Source of the DNA: Halalkaliarchaeum sp. AArc-CO
Lineage (GTDB): Archaea; Halobacteriota; Halobacteria; Halobacteriales; Haloferacaceae
Assembly (NCBI RefSeq): GCF_024972735.1
Contig: NZ_CP087723.1
Coordinates: 2,790,001-2,854,000 of the forward strand
Length of the DNA stretch: 64,000 nucleotides
Reading direction: 5' to 3'
Below the pieces are notes generated by a model that was not told where the DNA came from, did not search any database, and saw only the letters and a list, made by a program, of their open reading frames with translations. How positions within the stretch are numbered: the stretch's first letter is position 1; each line of letters opens with the position of its first letter. Both the position numbers and the translations under genes were made by a program. Shown here piece by piece: positions 25,373 through 33,575 of the stretch.

Positions 25373-25750
25373 ATGGAAGTCATCCACACGGCGCTCTGGA
25401 CCGACGATCTCGAGGCGACGCTCGCGTTCTACACCGACGTGCTCGACCTCGAACGAGTCTGGGGATTCACCGCCGACGACGGGGTAGAAAACGTGTACGT
25501 CGGAACGGAGTCGGGGGCCGAAATCCAGTTCAAGCACGATCCCGACGGCGACGAGGTTCCGGAGCCAGCCGGCATCGATCACGTCGCGATCGCGGTCGAG
25601 GACACGGACGCGACCTACGAGCACACCGTCGACGAGACCGGCTGCGAGGTTGTCGTCGAACCCGTAACGATGGACCACATCGACGTCAAAGCAGCCTTCG
25701 TCCGCGATCCGAACGGCTACGTCGTCGAGTTCGTCGAACATCTCGAGTGA
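25373..25750 (+). CDS. VOC (glyoxalase/dioxygenase) superfamily protein
   Basis: A 125-residue single VOC domain made of two beta-alpha-beta-beta-beta repeats. Likely metal ligands are His4 or His5 (VIHTALWTDDLEATLAFYTDV), His64 in IDHVAIAVED and Glu near 118 in GYVVEFVEH. The family includes glyoxalase I and lyases. The substrate is unknown. It is divergent from the CobW gene, with about 110 bp between. Confidence 0.85.
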   Translation: MEVIHTALWTDDLEATLAFYTDVLDLERVWGFTADDGVENVYVGTESGAEIQFKHDPDGDEVPEPAGIDHVAIAVEDTDATYEHTVDETGCEVVVEPVTMDHIDVKAAFVRDPNGYVVEFVEHLE

Positions 25751-25844
25751 GGGGAACGGCCGCGGTCGGCGCGGTCGAACTGTTTCGATCCCGCCCCTCT
25801 GTCGCCGGAGGAGTTTTGACCACGTGGCGTCCATACGCTGGCAT

Positions 25845-26141
25845 ATGGAGCTACGTTCCCGTATCGACGCGTTCCTGGAGACGCTCGACGAGTGGCTCAG
25901 GGGGCTGTACCACGGCCTCCTCACGCATCCGGCCTACGAGAAGATCGAAAATGAGGCGGAGGATCTGGAGGACGCGTTCATGCTGGCGTGCTTCCCCGAC
26001 GCCTTCGGCATCCCGAGCCCGGTGTCGTACTACACGGCGGAGTTTCTGCCGTACCTCGAAGACGAGTACGAGGCCTGGCAGCGCCGGATGTGGGACCGGG
26101 ACACGCTGATCGAACGGAAAGGACAGCAGTACCACTTCTGA
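25845..26141 (+). CDS. small acidic helical protein, partner of the following Get3/ArsA-like ATPase
   Basis: A 98-residue protein with helices LRSRIDAFLETLDEWLRGLY and IENEAEDLEDAFMLACF, a central PSPVSYYTAEFLPYL and a charged C-terminus. I cannot name the family. Its stop overlaps the ATPase ATG by 1 nt (TGATG), so the two are translationally coupled. It may be a client adapter or regulator of the ATPase. It has one cysteine and no signal peptide. The ATG at 25845 is preferred over 25824 because the leaderless spacing fits. Confidence 0.7.
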   Translation: MELRSRIDAFLETLDEWLRGLYHGLLTHPAYEKIENEAEDLEDAFMLACFPDAFGIPSPVSYYTAEFLPYLEDEYEAWQRRMWDRDTLIERKGQQYHF

Positions 26142-27115
26142 TGGCGACGTTCACGTTCTTCGGCGGCAAGGGCGGCGTCGGCAAGACTACGGTCTCGTCG
26201 GCGTTCGGGCTCAAGAGTGCCCGTGCCGGGCTGGAGACGCTGCTGGTCTCGACTGATCCCGCCCACAGCACCGCCGACGTGTTCGACCAGCCGTTCGGCG
26301 ACGAGCCGTCCCCGGTCGACGGGATCGACGGACTCCACGCGATGGAGATCGATCCCGAGGAAGAGGTCGACCGCCACCGCCAGGAGATCCGCCGACAGCT
26401 CGGACAGCAGCTCAGTCCGGCGATGGTAAACGAGATCACCATGCAACTCGAAATGGCCCACCGCACCCCCGGCGCTTACGAGGCGGCGCTTTTCGACCGC
26501 TTCATCGACGTCATGCGCGAATCCGACCCGTACGATCGAGTGGTGTTCGACACCTCACCCACCGGCGGAACGCTCCGGCTGCTTGCCCTGCCGGAGTATC
26601 TCGAAAAGTGGATCGACCGCCTGCATCACAAACGCGAAAAGAGCATCGAGTACTACGAACGCGCCGCGATCGGCGACCGCCAGGCCAGACGAATGATGGA
26701 GGGCGACCCGATCCTCGCCCGCCTCCGTGAGCGGAAGGAGCGATTCGCCTTCGCCGGGGAGACGCTCCGCGAGAACGCCGCATTCCATCTGGTGCTCAAC
26801 CCCGACGAGCTGTCGATCCGGGAGACTCGACGCGCAGTCGACTCGCTCGAGGAGAGTGAGCTCACCGTCGCGGGGCTGGTCGTCAACAAGCTCACGCCGG
26901 CGCCCGATCCCGACGAAGACGGCCGGGGTGCCCGGTATCTCCGCGAACGAGTCGAGACGGAACAGGAGCGTCTCGAGACGATCCACGGCTCCTTTTCGGT
27001 CCCGGTCGTCGCCGAAATCGAAAACCGCGTCCGCGAGATCAAAGGTGATCTCCTCGAAAACGTCGCCGACGAACTCGCCATCGATCCGGCGGCGGCCACA
27101 CACGCGTCAGGGTGA
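26141..27115 (+). CDS. Get3/ArsA-family ATPase
   Basis: A 324-residue ATPase starting MATFTFFGGKGGVGKTT, the deviant Walker A of the SIMIBI class, with switch I STDPAHS and switch II DTSPTGGTLRLLALPE. The middle is helical (about 150-230), as in Get3 client-binding subdomains. It has no cysteines, so the zinc-binding CxxC of eukaryotic Get3 and the arsenite site of ArsA are both absent. It probably acts in membrane-protein handling or another ATP-driven complex and not in arsenic export. It is coupled to the small upstream gene. Confidence 0.88.
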   Translation: MATFTFFGGKGGVGKTTVSSAFGLKSARAGLETLLVSTDPAHSTADVFDQPFGDEPSPVDGIDGLHAMEIDPEEEVDRHRQEIRRQLGQQLSPAMVNEITMQLEMAHRTPGAYEAALFDRFIDVMRESDPYDRVVFDTSPTGGTLRLLALPEYLEKWIDRLHHKREKSIEYYERAAIGDRQARRMMEGDPILARLRERKERFAFAGETLRENAAFHLVLNPDELSIRETRRAVDSLEESELTVAGLVVNKLTPAPDPDEDGRGARYLRERVETEQERLETIHGSFSVPVVAEIENRVREIKGDLLENVADELAIDPAAATHASG

Positions 27116-27203
27116 TTTCTGTCGGTCAATTACCACGCTCTCGTCGTATTTCTCCCAACCAATACATTTATTATGATGTTTGTTACTTATCTACACACTT
27201 CCT

Positions 27204-29087
27204 ATGGCAGGGGTAATATGGATCGTGGCGCTGGTTCTCGGCACGTTCACGGTAGCGTACCTCGGGTATGGACGCTACCTGTCACAGTTCGTCGAGCTCG
27301 ACGACAGCCGTGAGACGCCAGCCCACAAATACCAGGACGGGCAGGAGTACGTACCGGCGAAGAAACCAGTATTGCTCGGACATCACTACTCGTCGATCGC
27401 GGGCGGCGCCCCGATCGTCGGTCCGATCACGGCGGCGTTCGTCTGGGGATGGGTGCCGGCCGTGCTGTGGGTCGCGATCGGCAACCCACTTTTGGGGGCG
27501 GTTCACGACTTCACCTCGCTTTCCAGCAGCCTGCGACACGAGGGGAAGTCGATCGGCTATATCATCGGCGAGTACGTCGGCGAGCGCGGCAAGAACATGC
27601 TGCTGTGGTTCGCGTTCCTCCTGGTGATCCTCGTGGTCGCGGTGTTCGCGCTGGTCATCGGGGTCGTGTTCGACGCGTACCCGGCGGCGGCCACGGCCGG
27701 GATCATCTATATCGGGCTGGCGCTTCTGTTCGGCGTCTGGCTCTACCAGCTGAATCTCTCGTTCGCCGTCGGGACCGTGATCTTCGTGGCCGGCGTGTTC
27801 GCGTCGGTGTTCGTCGGGATCGAGTATCCGATCGCCTTCGTCGGCGAGCATCCCGCAGGAACCACCGTACTGCTGGGTGAGACGGCTCCCGGGCTCGTTC
27901 CCGAACTGCTCGGGAGCGCGAACATCGGCGCCTGGGTGTTGACGCTGCTCGTTTACGGCGGTGCAGCGAGCGTCCTCCCGGTGTGGGTGCTGCTCCAGCC
28001 GCGTGACTACCTGTCGTCGTTCCTGCTGTACACCGGGGTCGGGGGCGGCATCCTCGCGGTGATCGTCGGCACCTTCATCACCGGGATGGATGCGACTCAC
28101 CCCGAGACGGGCGAGGCGCTCTCGTTCACGATCGTTCAGGACGCGTGGTACGGGTTCTTCGGGGCGGGCAGCCCGTTCGCGGGGGAACTCCCGTTGATGC
28201 CGTTGTTCCCGCTGCTGTTCGTTACGATCGCCTGCGGGACGATCAGCGGCTTCCACTCGCTCGTGTCATCGGGAACGACAGCAAAACAGCTCGACAAGGA
28301 AACTGACGCCCGGCTGATCGGCTACGGCGGCATGCTCGGGGAGGGGCTGCTGGCGGCAGTCGCGCTGGCAGCGGTCGCCGTCGTCGCGATCCCGGCCGGC
28401 ACCGGCGGCATCGGGCTCGCGTTGCCGAACTTCGCGCTGGGCGGTGGCGCGATCTTGACGGCGCTGGGCGTTCCCTTCGCCGTCGGCGAGGTGTTCATGG
28501 CGCTGGTGCTGTCTGCGTTCCTGCTGACGAGCATGGACACCGCGGTCCGCCTGGGCCGATACATGGTCGAAGAGATCGTCGGCACGCCGGAGACATCGGT
28601 TCAGGAGGCGGGCGCGAACCGCTACGTCAACACCACGGTCATCGTCGTCGTGGCGTTCTTCCTGCTGGGAAGCGGCCGGTGGGAGGACCTCTGGACGTTG
28701 TTCGGCGGCGCGAACCAGCTCCTGGCTGCGATGGCACTTCTCACGGTTACCGTCTGGCTCGCGAACTGGGACGACACCAAGCAGCTGATGTCCACCGGCC
28801 TTCCGATGGCATTGATGGTGACCATCGCCGGCTTCGGGCTACTGTGGGTATCGATGTACCAGGTGCTCGGTGGTCGGCTACTCGGGATCACCGCCGAGGC
28901 CGAGACGACGCTGCTCGGACAGGTGTCTGCGGTCGCACAGATCCTCATCGCGCTGACGCTCGTCGGGCTCGCGGTGAGCCTGGTGTGGATGGGCTACGGC
29001 AACATCAGGGACGTTCGCGGTCCCGGCGACGAAGCGGTTGCTGCCGACGGCGGCGAACCCGAAGCTGACACGCCGGACGACGACTAG
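27204..29087 (+). CDS. cstA: carbon starvation protein A family transporter
   Basis: A 627-residue membrane protein with about 16 helices and the CstA blocks YGRYLSQFVELDD, LLGHHYSSIAGGAPIVGP, WGWVPAVLW and GTISGFHSLVSSGTTAKQL. CstA members take up peptides or pyruvate. The C-terminus is a short acidic tail. ATG 27204 gives the family start MAGVIWIVALVLG; upstream codons add an unlikely extension. Confidence 0.93.
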   Translation: MAGVIWIVALVLGTFTVAYLGYGRYLSQFVELDDSRETPAHKYQDGQEYVPAKKPVLLGHHYSSIAGGAPIVGPITAAFVWGWVPAVLWVAIGNPLLGAVHDFTSLSSSLRHEGKSIGYIIGEYVGERGKNMLLWFAFLLVILVVAVFALVIGVVFDAYPAAATAGIIYIGLALLFGVWLYQLNLSFAVGTVIFVAGVFASVFVGIEYPIAFVGEHPAGTTVLLGETAPGLVPELLGSANIGAWVLTLLVYGGAASVLPVWVLLQPRDYLSSFLLYTGVGGGILAVIVGTFITGMDATHPETGEALSFTIVQDAWYGFFGAGSPFAGELPLMPLFPLLFVTIACGTISGFHSLVSSGTTAKQLDKETDARLIGYGGMLGEGLLAAVALAAVAVVAIPAGTGGIGLALPNFALGGGAILTALGVPFAVGEVFMALVLSAFLLTSMDTAVRLGRYMVEEIVGTPETSVQEAGANRYVNTTVIVVVAFFLLGSGRWEDLWTLFGGANQLLAAMALLTVTVWLANWDDTKQLMSTGLPMALMVTIAGFGLLWVSMYQVLGGRLLGITAEAETTLLGQVSAVAQILIALTLVGLAVSLVWMGYGNIRDVRGPGDEAVAADGGEPEADTPDDD

Positions 29088-29124
29088 CGGGCTGTTCCCG
29101 TTTTCGACCGTTTCCTCGATCGAC

Positions 29125-29844
29125 TCAGAACTCGAGTCGCCGAGCGATCAGCCCGAGCAGTCCGGGGTCGTCTCTCTCGATCGGATCCCAGATACGGAAC
29201 GCCTCCTCGACGTCGGCGCCGTCGCTTGCAACGAGTTCTTCCCGGTCGGGGGCAACGACCACGACGTTGATGTCGTAGTGGCCGTAGTAGCCGTACTTGA
29301 GCAGGGTCCGCTCGTCGAGGTTCTCCACCCGCGACTGGATGGTGTCGGGGATCTCGGGGACGACGAGTACGAACGTGAAGTCCGTCGAGTAGTGTTCTTC
29401 GTCGGGGGCGATCAATTCGTCTGCCAGTTCGTGACCGAACTCCACGAGCCGATCGATCTCCCGTTCGCTCGGTCGGTCGGTTCGGCGGACGAACAGATAC
29501 TCGTGTGACTCGTGGTGAGCGAACGACAGCGCCGGGTGAAAGAAGTGTTTCTCGCTGTGCAGCTCCATGTGGCCGTACAGGTCGAATCGTTCGCCGCCGA
29601 TCGCGTGCTCCTTTTTCAGGTCGTAGTTGAACAGAAGCCGACCGCTGACCGTCTCGAGATACTCGTCGTCCCACTCGGGGACGTCCGGCGGCTTCCCCTC
29701 CGCCTTTTCCCGCTCTGCTGCCGTGGTTCCCGTTCCGGTCGGCCTGTCGACGCCGTCGTCGAGCTCGTCGATCCCGTCGTCACGTCCGTTGTGGACGTCG
29801 TTCTCGTCGTCGCTGCCGATTTCCCAGTCGTCAGTTTCGCTCAT
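29125..29844 (-). CDS. conserved haloarchaeal protein of unknown function
   Basis: A 239-residue protein with an acidic disordered N-terminus (1-60) and a folded part rich in His and aromatic residues (HMELHSEKHFFHPALSFAHH near 91-111). A block near 175-200 contains LKYGYYGHYDINVVVVAP. I do not recognise the family. Its ATG overlaps the stop of the cupin gene by 4 nt, so both are expressed together. It converges with cstA. Confidence 0.7.
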   Translation of the reverse strand: MSETDDWEIGSDDENDVHNGRDDGIDELDDGVDRPTGTGTTAAEREKAEGKPPDVPEWDDEYLETVSGRLLFNYDLKKEHAIGGERFDLYGHMELHSEKHFFHPALSFAHHESHEYLFVRRTDRPSEREIDRLVEFGHELADELIAPDEEHYSTDFTFVLVVPEIPDTIQSRVENLDERTLLKYGYYGHYDINVVVVAPDREELVASDGADVEEAFRIWDPIERDDPGLLGLIARRLEF

Positions 29845-30209
29845 GGTTCGTACTCGTGGGCGTCGTCGACTGTGGGTGCCCCAACTGCAAGCAGGCGCAC
29901 GGGCCCGTCGGCGCCGGTCTGGTTGTACGCCCGGTGTGGGCTCTCGGGTTCTGCCACGAACGCCTGCCCCGCCTCGATCTCGAACGTCCCTTCGGGGGTC
30001 TCTACCGAGAGAGTTCCTTCGAGGACGTACAGGACTTCCTCCTGCTCGTCGTGGAAGTGGTACACGTACGGCACCTGTTCGCCCGGGTCAACCCCGTAGA
30101 CGTGGACTCCGACAGCCTCCAGTCCCGCGGCGTCGCTTATCGAACGCTTCTCCGACGGGCGATCCGGGGCCGGGTCGACGGTGTCGGGATCGACGACGTG
30201 GTATCCCAT
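29841..30209 (-). CDS. cupin-domain protein
   Basis: A 122-residue single cupin. Motif 1 is YHFHDEQEEVLYVLEGTLSV, with metal ligands His and Glu near 51-57. Motif 2 is ESPHRAYNQTG near 89. It is probably a small-molecule sensor or enzyme. It is the first gene of a two-gene minus-strand unit, divergent from the small gene at 30303. Confidence 0.85.
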   Translation of the reverse strand: MGYHVVDPDTVDPAPDRPSEKRSISDAAGLEAVGVHVYGVDPGEQVPYVYHFHDEQEEVLYVLEGTLSVETPEGTFEIEAGQAFVAEPESPHRAYNQTGADGPVRLLAVGAPTVDDAHEYEP

Positions 30210-30291
30210 GTGAACACACGTGCCGCCGCCGCGCTAAATAGTTCTCGTCGCCACCGGCAAGGTTTAAGCGTCCTTCGTCCCAATAGTGTGT

Positions 30292-30302
30292 GAGTAATAC
30301 TC
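30292..30302. promoter_or_regulatory. perfect 11-bp palindrome abutting a start codon
   Basis: GAGTAATACTC ends directly before the ATG at 30303. A GGTTTAAGC box (30261-30269) lies about 35-40 nt upstream of that ATG. The palindrome could be an operator or a small 5' hairpin. Confidence 0.35.
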
Positions 30303-30527
30303 ATGGGTGGAAAGCAAACCGAGGCGTGCGGCCGATGTAGCCTCTCGACGGTCGTCGACGCGACCGACGCCGAGGACGGGAACTCCAGTGGCAGGAACCC
30401 GTTCGACGGCGCCCGGATCGAACTCGACGAGGAGGAGGTTCGATCTGTGGTCCGCCACGAGGTGTTCTTCTCCCGGCTCCGCCGCCGGCTCGACGAGTGG
30501 GCGACCCGGTTTACGTTCGGGCGCTGA
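30303..30527 (+). CDS. small haloarchaeal protein with N-terminal CxxC
   Basis: A 74-residue protein with a Cys-Gly-Arg-Cys pair at 9-12, an acidic middle and a basic C-terminal helix HEVFFSRLRRRLDEWATRF. I do not recognise the family. The single CxxC could bind metal only as a dimer or with other ligands. Confidence 0.6.
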   Translation: MGGKQTEACGRCSLSTVVDATDAEDGNSSGRNPFDGARIELDEEEVRSVVRHEVFFSRLRRRLDEWATRFTFGR

Positions 30528-30595
30528 CTCGCTTTCTTCAGGACGTCCAAACCGACTGTTTTTAACAGACGGGGCGTGCAGACACGCTCACCGAT

Positions 30596-31585
30596 ATGAT
30601 CGCTTCAGGGCCGGATCTGCTTCGGCTGCTCGTGGTTCCGGTGTTCGCGTGGGCGGCGTACCGGGACGTCCGGACCCGTCGACTCCCCAACCGGTTGTGG
30701 CCGCCGTTGATCGCGCTGGGATTGCTCGCGCTCGCCTGGGAGTCGTGGATCCGGCTCCCGCTCGCGGGCGTTTCCGACCGCCTGTTTCTGGTCCAGGTCG
30801 TGATCAGCCTGTGTTTCGTCGCACCGTTGGGGTATCTGTTCTGGCGCATCGGTGGCTTCGGCGGCGCCGACGCGAAGGCGCTGATCTCGCTTGCGGTGGT
30901 GTATCCGACGTATCCTGCCTACTGGCTCCCGGTGGCGTGGCTCCCGACGCTCCCGGCCGTGGCGTCGAACGTCGGCGTGTTTTCGCTCACGATCCTCACA
31001 AACACCGTTCTGGTCGGACTGGCGTATCCGCTCGCGCTCGCCTTCGGGAACCTCCTTTCGGGGCGACTCTCTCCGGTGATGTTCCTCGCCCGCCCGGTTC
31101 CAGTGAAGTCGGTAATCCATCGTCACGGCCGGCTGTTCGAGACCCGGAGCGGCTACACGAGGCGGGGACTGGACCTCGACGCGCTCCGGATGTATCTCCG
31201 CTGGCGCGGGATCAGCTTCGAGGAGCTCGTCGATCGACCGGCAGAGCTCCGCGACCCGGAAAGCGTCGGGGAGACGTTCGATCCGACCGACGGGGCCGTC
31301 TCCGGCCGGTCGACTGACGGACCGGTCGTCACGGACGGTGGGAATCACCCCCTCGAGGAGGAACCCGACGACTGGGCGGCACGACGGTTCTGCGAGGAGG
31401 TCGGTCCGGCCTACGGAACGACGCCCGACTCGCTGCGGGAGGGGATCGAGACGCTGGTAGAGCGCGACCGGGTGTGGGTCTCGCCCGGGCTCCCGTTCGT
31501 CGTTCCGATGTTCGTCGGTCTCGTCGTCGCCGTCGTCTACGGCGATCTGCTCTTCGCTGCCATGCGTCTCCTCGGGTTGGTCTGA
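30596..31585 (+). CDS. pibD: prepilin/prearchaellin peptidase (A24 family)
   Basis: A 329-residue aspartic membrane peptidase that cleaves class III signal peptides of pilins and archaellins. The two catalytic aspartates are Asp24 in YRDVRTRRLPNRL and Asp92 in GGFGGADAKAL. Five or six helices occupy 1-160. An unusually long soluble region (about 165-300), with IHRHGRLFETRSGYTRR and an acidic part, precedes a last helix (about 303-325). It is monocistronic. Confidence 0.9.
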   Translation: MIASGPDLLRLLVVPVFAWAAYRDVRTRRLPNRLWPPLIALGLLALAWESWIRLPLAGVSDRLFLVQVVISLCFVAPLGYLFWRIGGFGGADAKALISLAVVYPTYPAYWLPVAWLPTLPAVASNVGVFSLTILTNTVLVGLAYPLALAFGNLLSGRLSPVMFLARPVPVKSVIHRHGRLFETRSGYTRRGLDLDALRMYLRWRGISFEELVDRPAELRDPESVGETFDPTDGAVSGRSTDGPVVTDGGNHPLEEEPDDWAARRFCEEVGPAYGTTPDSLREGIETLVERDRVWVSPGLPFVVPMFVGLVVAVVYGDLLFAAMRLLGLV

Positions 31586-31673
31586 CTCGACGGAACGGGA
31601 CCCGTTCGATCTAGAGAAAAGTTCCTCCGCTTCCCGACAGGTTTAACCCGCCTAATCGACCACTTTCGGATGA

Positions 31674-33557
31674 ATGACCTCCACCCGGGACGCGGTTTTG
31701 CGGGTCGATCTTTCGGCGGGAACGGTTCGACGGGAGACCGTTCCGGAACGCTGGCGCCGCGAGTTCCTCGGCGGGAAAGGCCTCGGCGCACGCTACCTCT
31801 ACGAGGAACTTTCCGCTGGTGCGGATCCGTGGGGGCCGGAGAACCTCCTCGGATTCTTCGTCGGTCCGCTGTCGGGGTTTCTTCCGGGAGAGTCGCGGTA
31901 CGCAGCCGTGACGAAATCACCGCTTACCGGCGCGTTTCTCGACTCCTACAGCGGCGGCGAGTTCGCCGCACGGCTGTCGGGGTCGCTCGGGGACACCCTC
32001 GGATTGGTCGTCGTCGGGACCGCCGACGAACCGGTTCGAATCGAACTCTCCGGCGGGGAGGTGACGCTGTCGCGGGCCGAGACCTGGGGTGCAGACGCGG
32101 CCGAAACCGCGGCGGCGTTTCCCGACGCGGCGGTCGCGTGTGTGGGCCCGGCCGGCGAGTCTGGCGTCGAGTACGCGACGATCGCCTCCGACGGCGGCGA
32201 GCACCACGCCGGCCGCGGCGGCGCGGGGGCTGTAATGGGCGCAAAGCGATTGAAGGCGATCGTCGCTCACGACGAACCACCCACCCTCCCGCCGAGCGTC
32301 GGGACGCTCCAGGAAAAGTACGTCGACGCCTACGAGAACCACGACGTCGGGCGGTGGCAGGCCGCAGGCGAGACGCTCGAGAGCATCGACTTCGCAAACG
32401 AGGTCGGCGTGCTGCCCACCGAGGGATGGACGCGGAGCCGGTTCGACGGGACCGACGAGATCGGGATCGAACGGGCACGCGAACACTCGACCGGCAGGGA
32501 ACGTCCCGACGACGCCGTCCCCGGTGGATTTCGGATCGAAACGGAGGAGGGCGAGACGGTCCCCCGGGGGGCGACGCCGATGACGCTGGGGGCCGGACTC
32601 GGGGTCGACGAGTTCGACGCCGTCGCGGCGCTGGGGGGGGTCTGTGATCGGCTCGGAGTCGACGTTATCTCGGCCGGAAACGCCGTCGCGTGGGCGGTCC
32701 GTGCCGGCGAGGAAGGGATCGCAGACGTCGGTCTCGATTTCGGCGACGAGGCGGGAATCCGCCGGCTGATCGAGGCGATCGCCCACGGGACCGCGGACGC
32801 GCCGGATCGGCCGGACGGTGCGGCGCCGCCCTGGCCGCCCGAACTCCCTGCACTTCTCGGGGACGGCGTCGACGCAGCCGCGGCAGTCTACGGCGGCGAC
32901 GACCTCATCCCGACCGTGAAGTCGATGGAGCTACCCTCCTACGATCCGCGTGGTGCTGCCGGGATGGCGCTCGCGTACGCCACGAGCGACCGGGGCGGCT
33001 GTCACCGTCGGGCTCGTCCGATCGAGACGGAGGTGTTCGCCGCCGACCGGTGGGGGACGGCCGACCGCGCCCGCGCGGTTGCAGTGGCACAGGACGTCCG
33101 GTCCGTGCTGTGGAGCCTGATCGCCGACGACTTCGCCGGCGAGACGATGTGGGGCGACCTCGGCGCCGAGTGGCTCGAGGCGATCGGACTGGAGTACATG
33201 CCCGAGGAACTCGCCGAGGTCGGCGAACGGGTCTGGACGCTCGTTCGGCTGTTCAACGTCCGGGAGGGGTTCGACCGGACGGACGACGAACTTCCGGCGA
33301 CGCTCACCTCGCCCATCGACGACGGCCCCGCCGCCGGGGAGTCGATCGATCCCGAGGAGTTCGACCGGATGCTCGAGGCGTACTACGCGATGCGGGAGTG
33401 GGGCGAGAACGGCCGGCCCACCCGCGCCTGCCTCGACCGGCTGGACCTCCTCGACGTCGTCGACGAGGCGACGCCACTCGACGACCCGTGGACGGACGCG
33501 CCGTTCGATCCCGAACGCCACGGCGCCGCCGAGCGGCTCGAACGGTCGGTTGAGTGA
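31674..33557 (+). CDS. aldehyde ferredoxin oxidoreductase family protein lacking the Fe-S ligands
   Basis: A 627-residue member of the tungsten/molybdopterin AOR family. FLGGKGLGARYLYEEL (31-46), GAVMGAKRLKAIVAHD and ATSDRGGCHRRARP (436-449) show the pterin-binding core. In active AORs a CX2CX3C motif and a fourth distal Cys bind one [4Fe-4S] cluster. Here the aligned positions are Asp279, Val282 and Phe286 (in DDAVPGGF). The region of the fourth ligand (VRSVLWSLIADDF) also has no Cys. The enzyme either works without the cluster or has changed function. It is monocistronic, and no ferredoxin is adjacent. Confidence 0.85.
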   Translation: MTSTRDAVLRVDLSAGTVRRETVPERWRREFLGGKGLGARYLYEELSAGADPWGPENLLGFFVGPLSGFLPGESRYAAVTKSPLTGAFLDSYSGGEFAARLSGSLGDTLGLVVVGTADEPVRIELSGGEVTLSRAETWGADAAETAAAFPDAAVACVGPAGESGVEYATIASDGGEHHAGRGGAGAVMGAKRLKAIVAHDEPPTLPPSVGTLQEKYVDAYENHDVGRWQAAGETLESIDFANEVGVLPTEGWTRSRFDGTDEIGIERAREHSTGRERPDDAVPGGFRIETEEGETVPRGATPMTLGAGLGVDEFDAVAALGGVCDRLGVDVISAGNAVAWAVRAGEEGIADVGLDFGDEAGIRRLIEAIAHGTADAPDRPDGAAPPWPPELPALLGDGVDAAAAVYGGDDLIPTVKSMELPSYDPRGAAGMALAYATSDRGGCHRRARPIETEVFAADRWGTADRARAVAVAQDVRSVLWSLIADDFAGETMWGDLGAEWLEAIGLEYMPEELAEVGERVWTLVRLFNVREGFDRTDDELPATLTSPIDDGPAAGESIDPEEFDRMLEAYYAMREWGENGRPTRACLDRLDLLDVVDEATPLDDPWTDAPFDPERHGAAERLERSVE

Positions 33558-33575
33558 TATAAGTCCTCGAGACCG

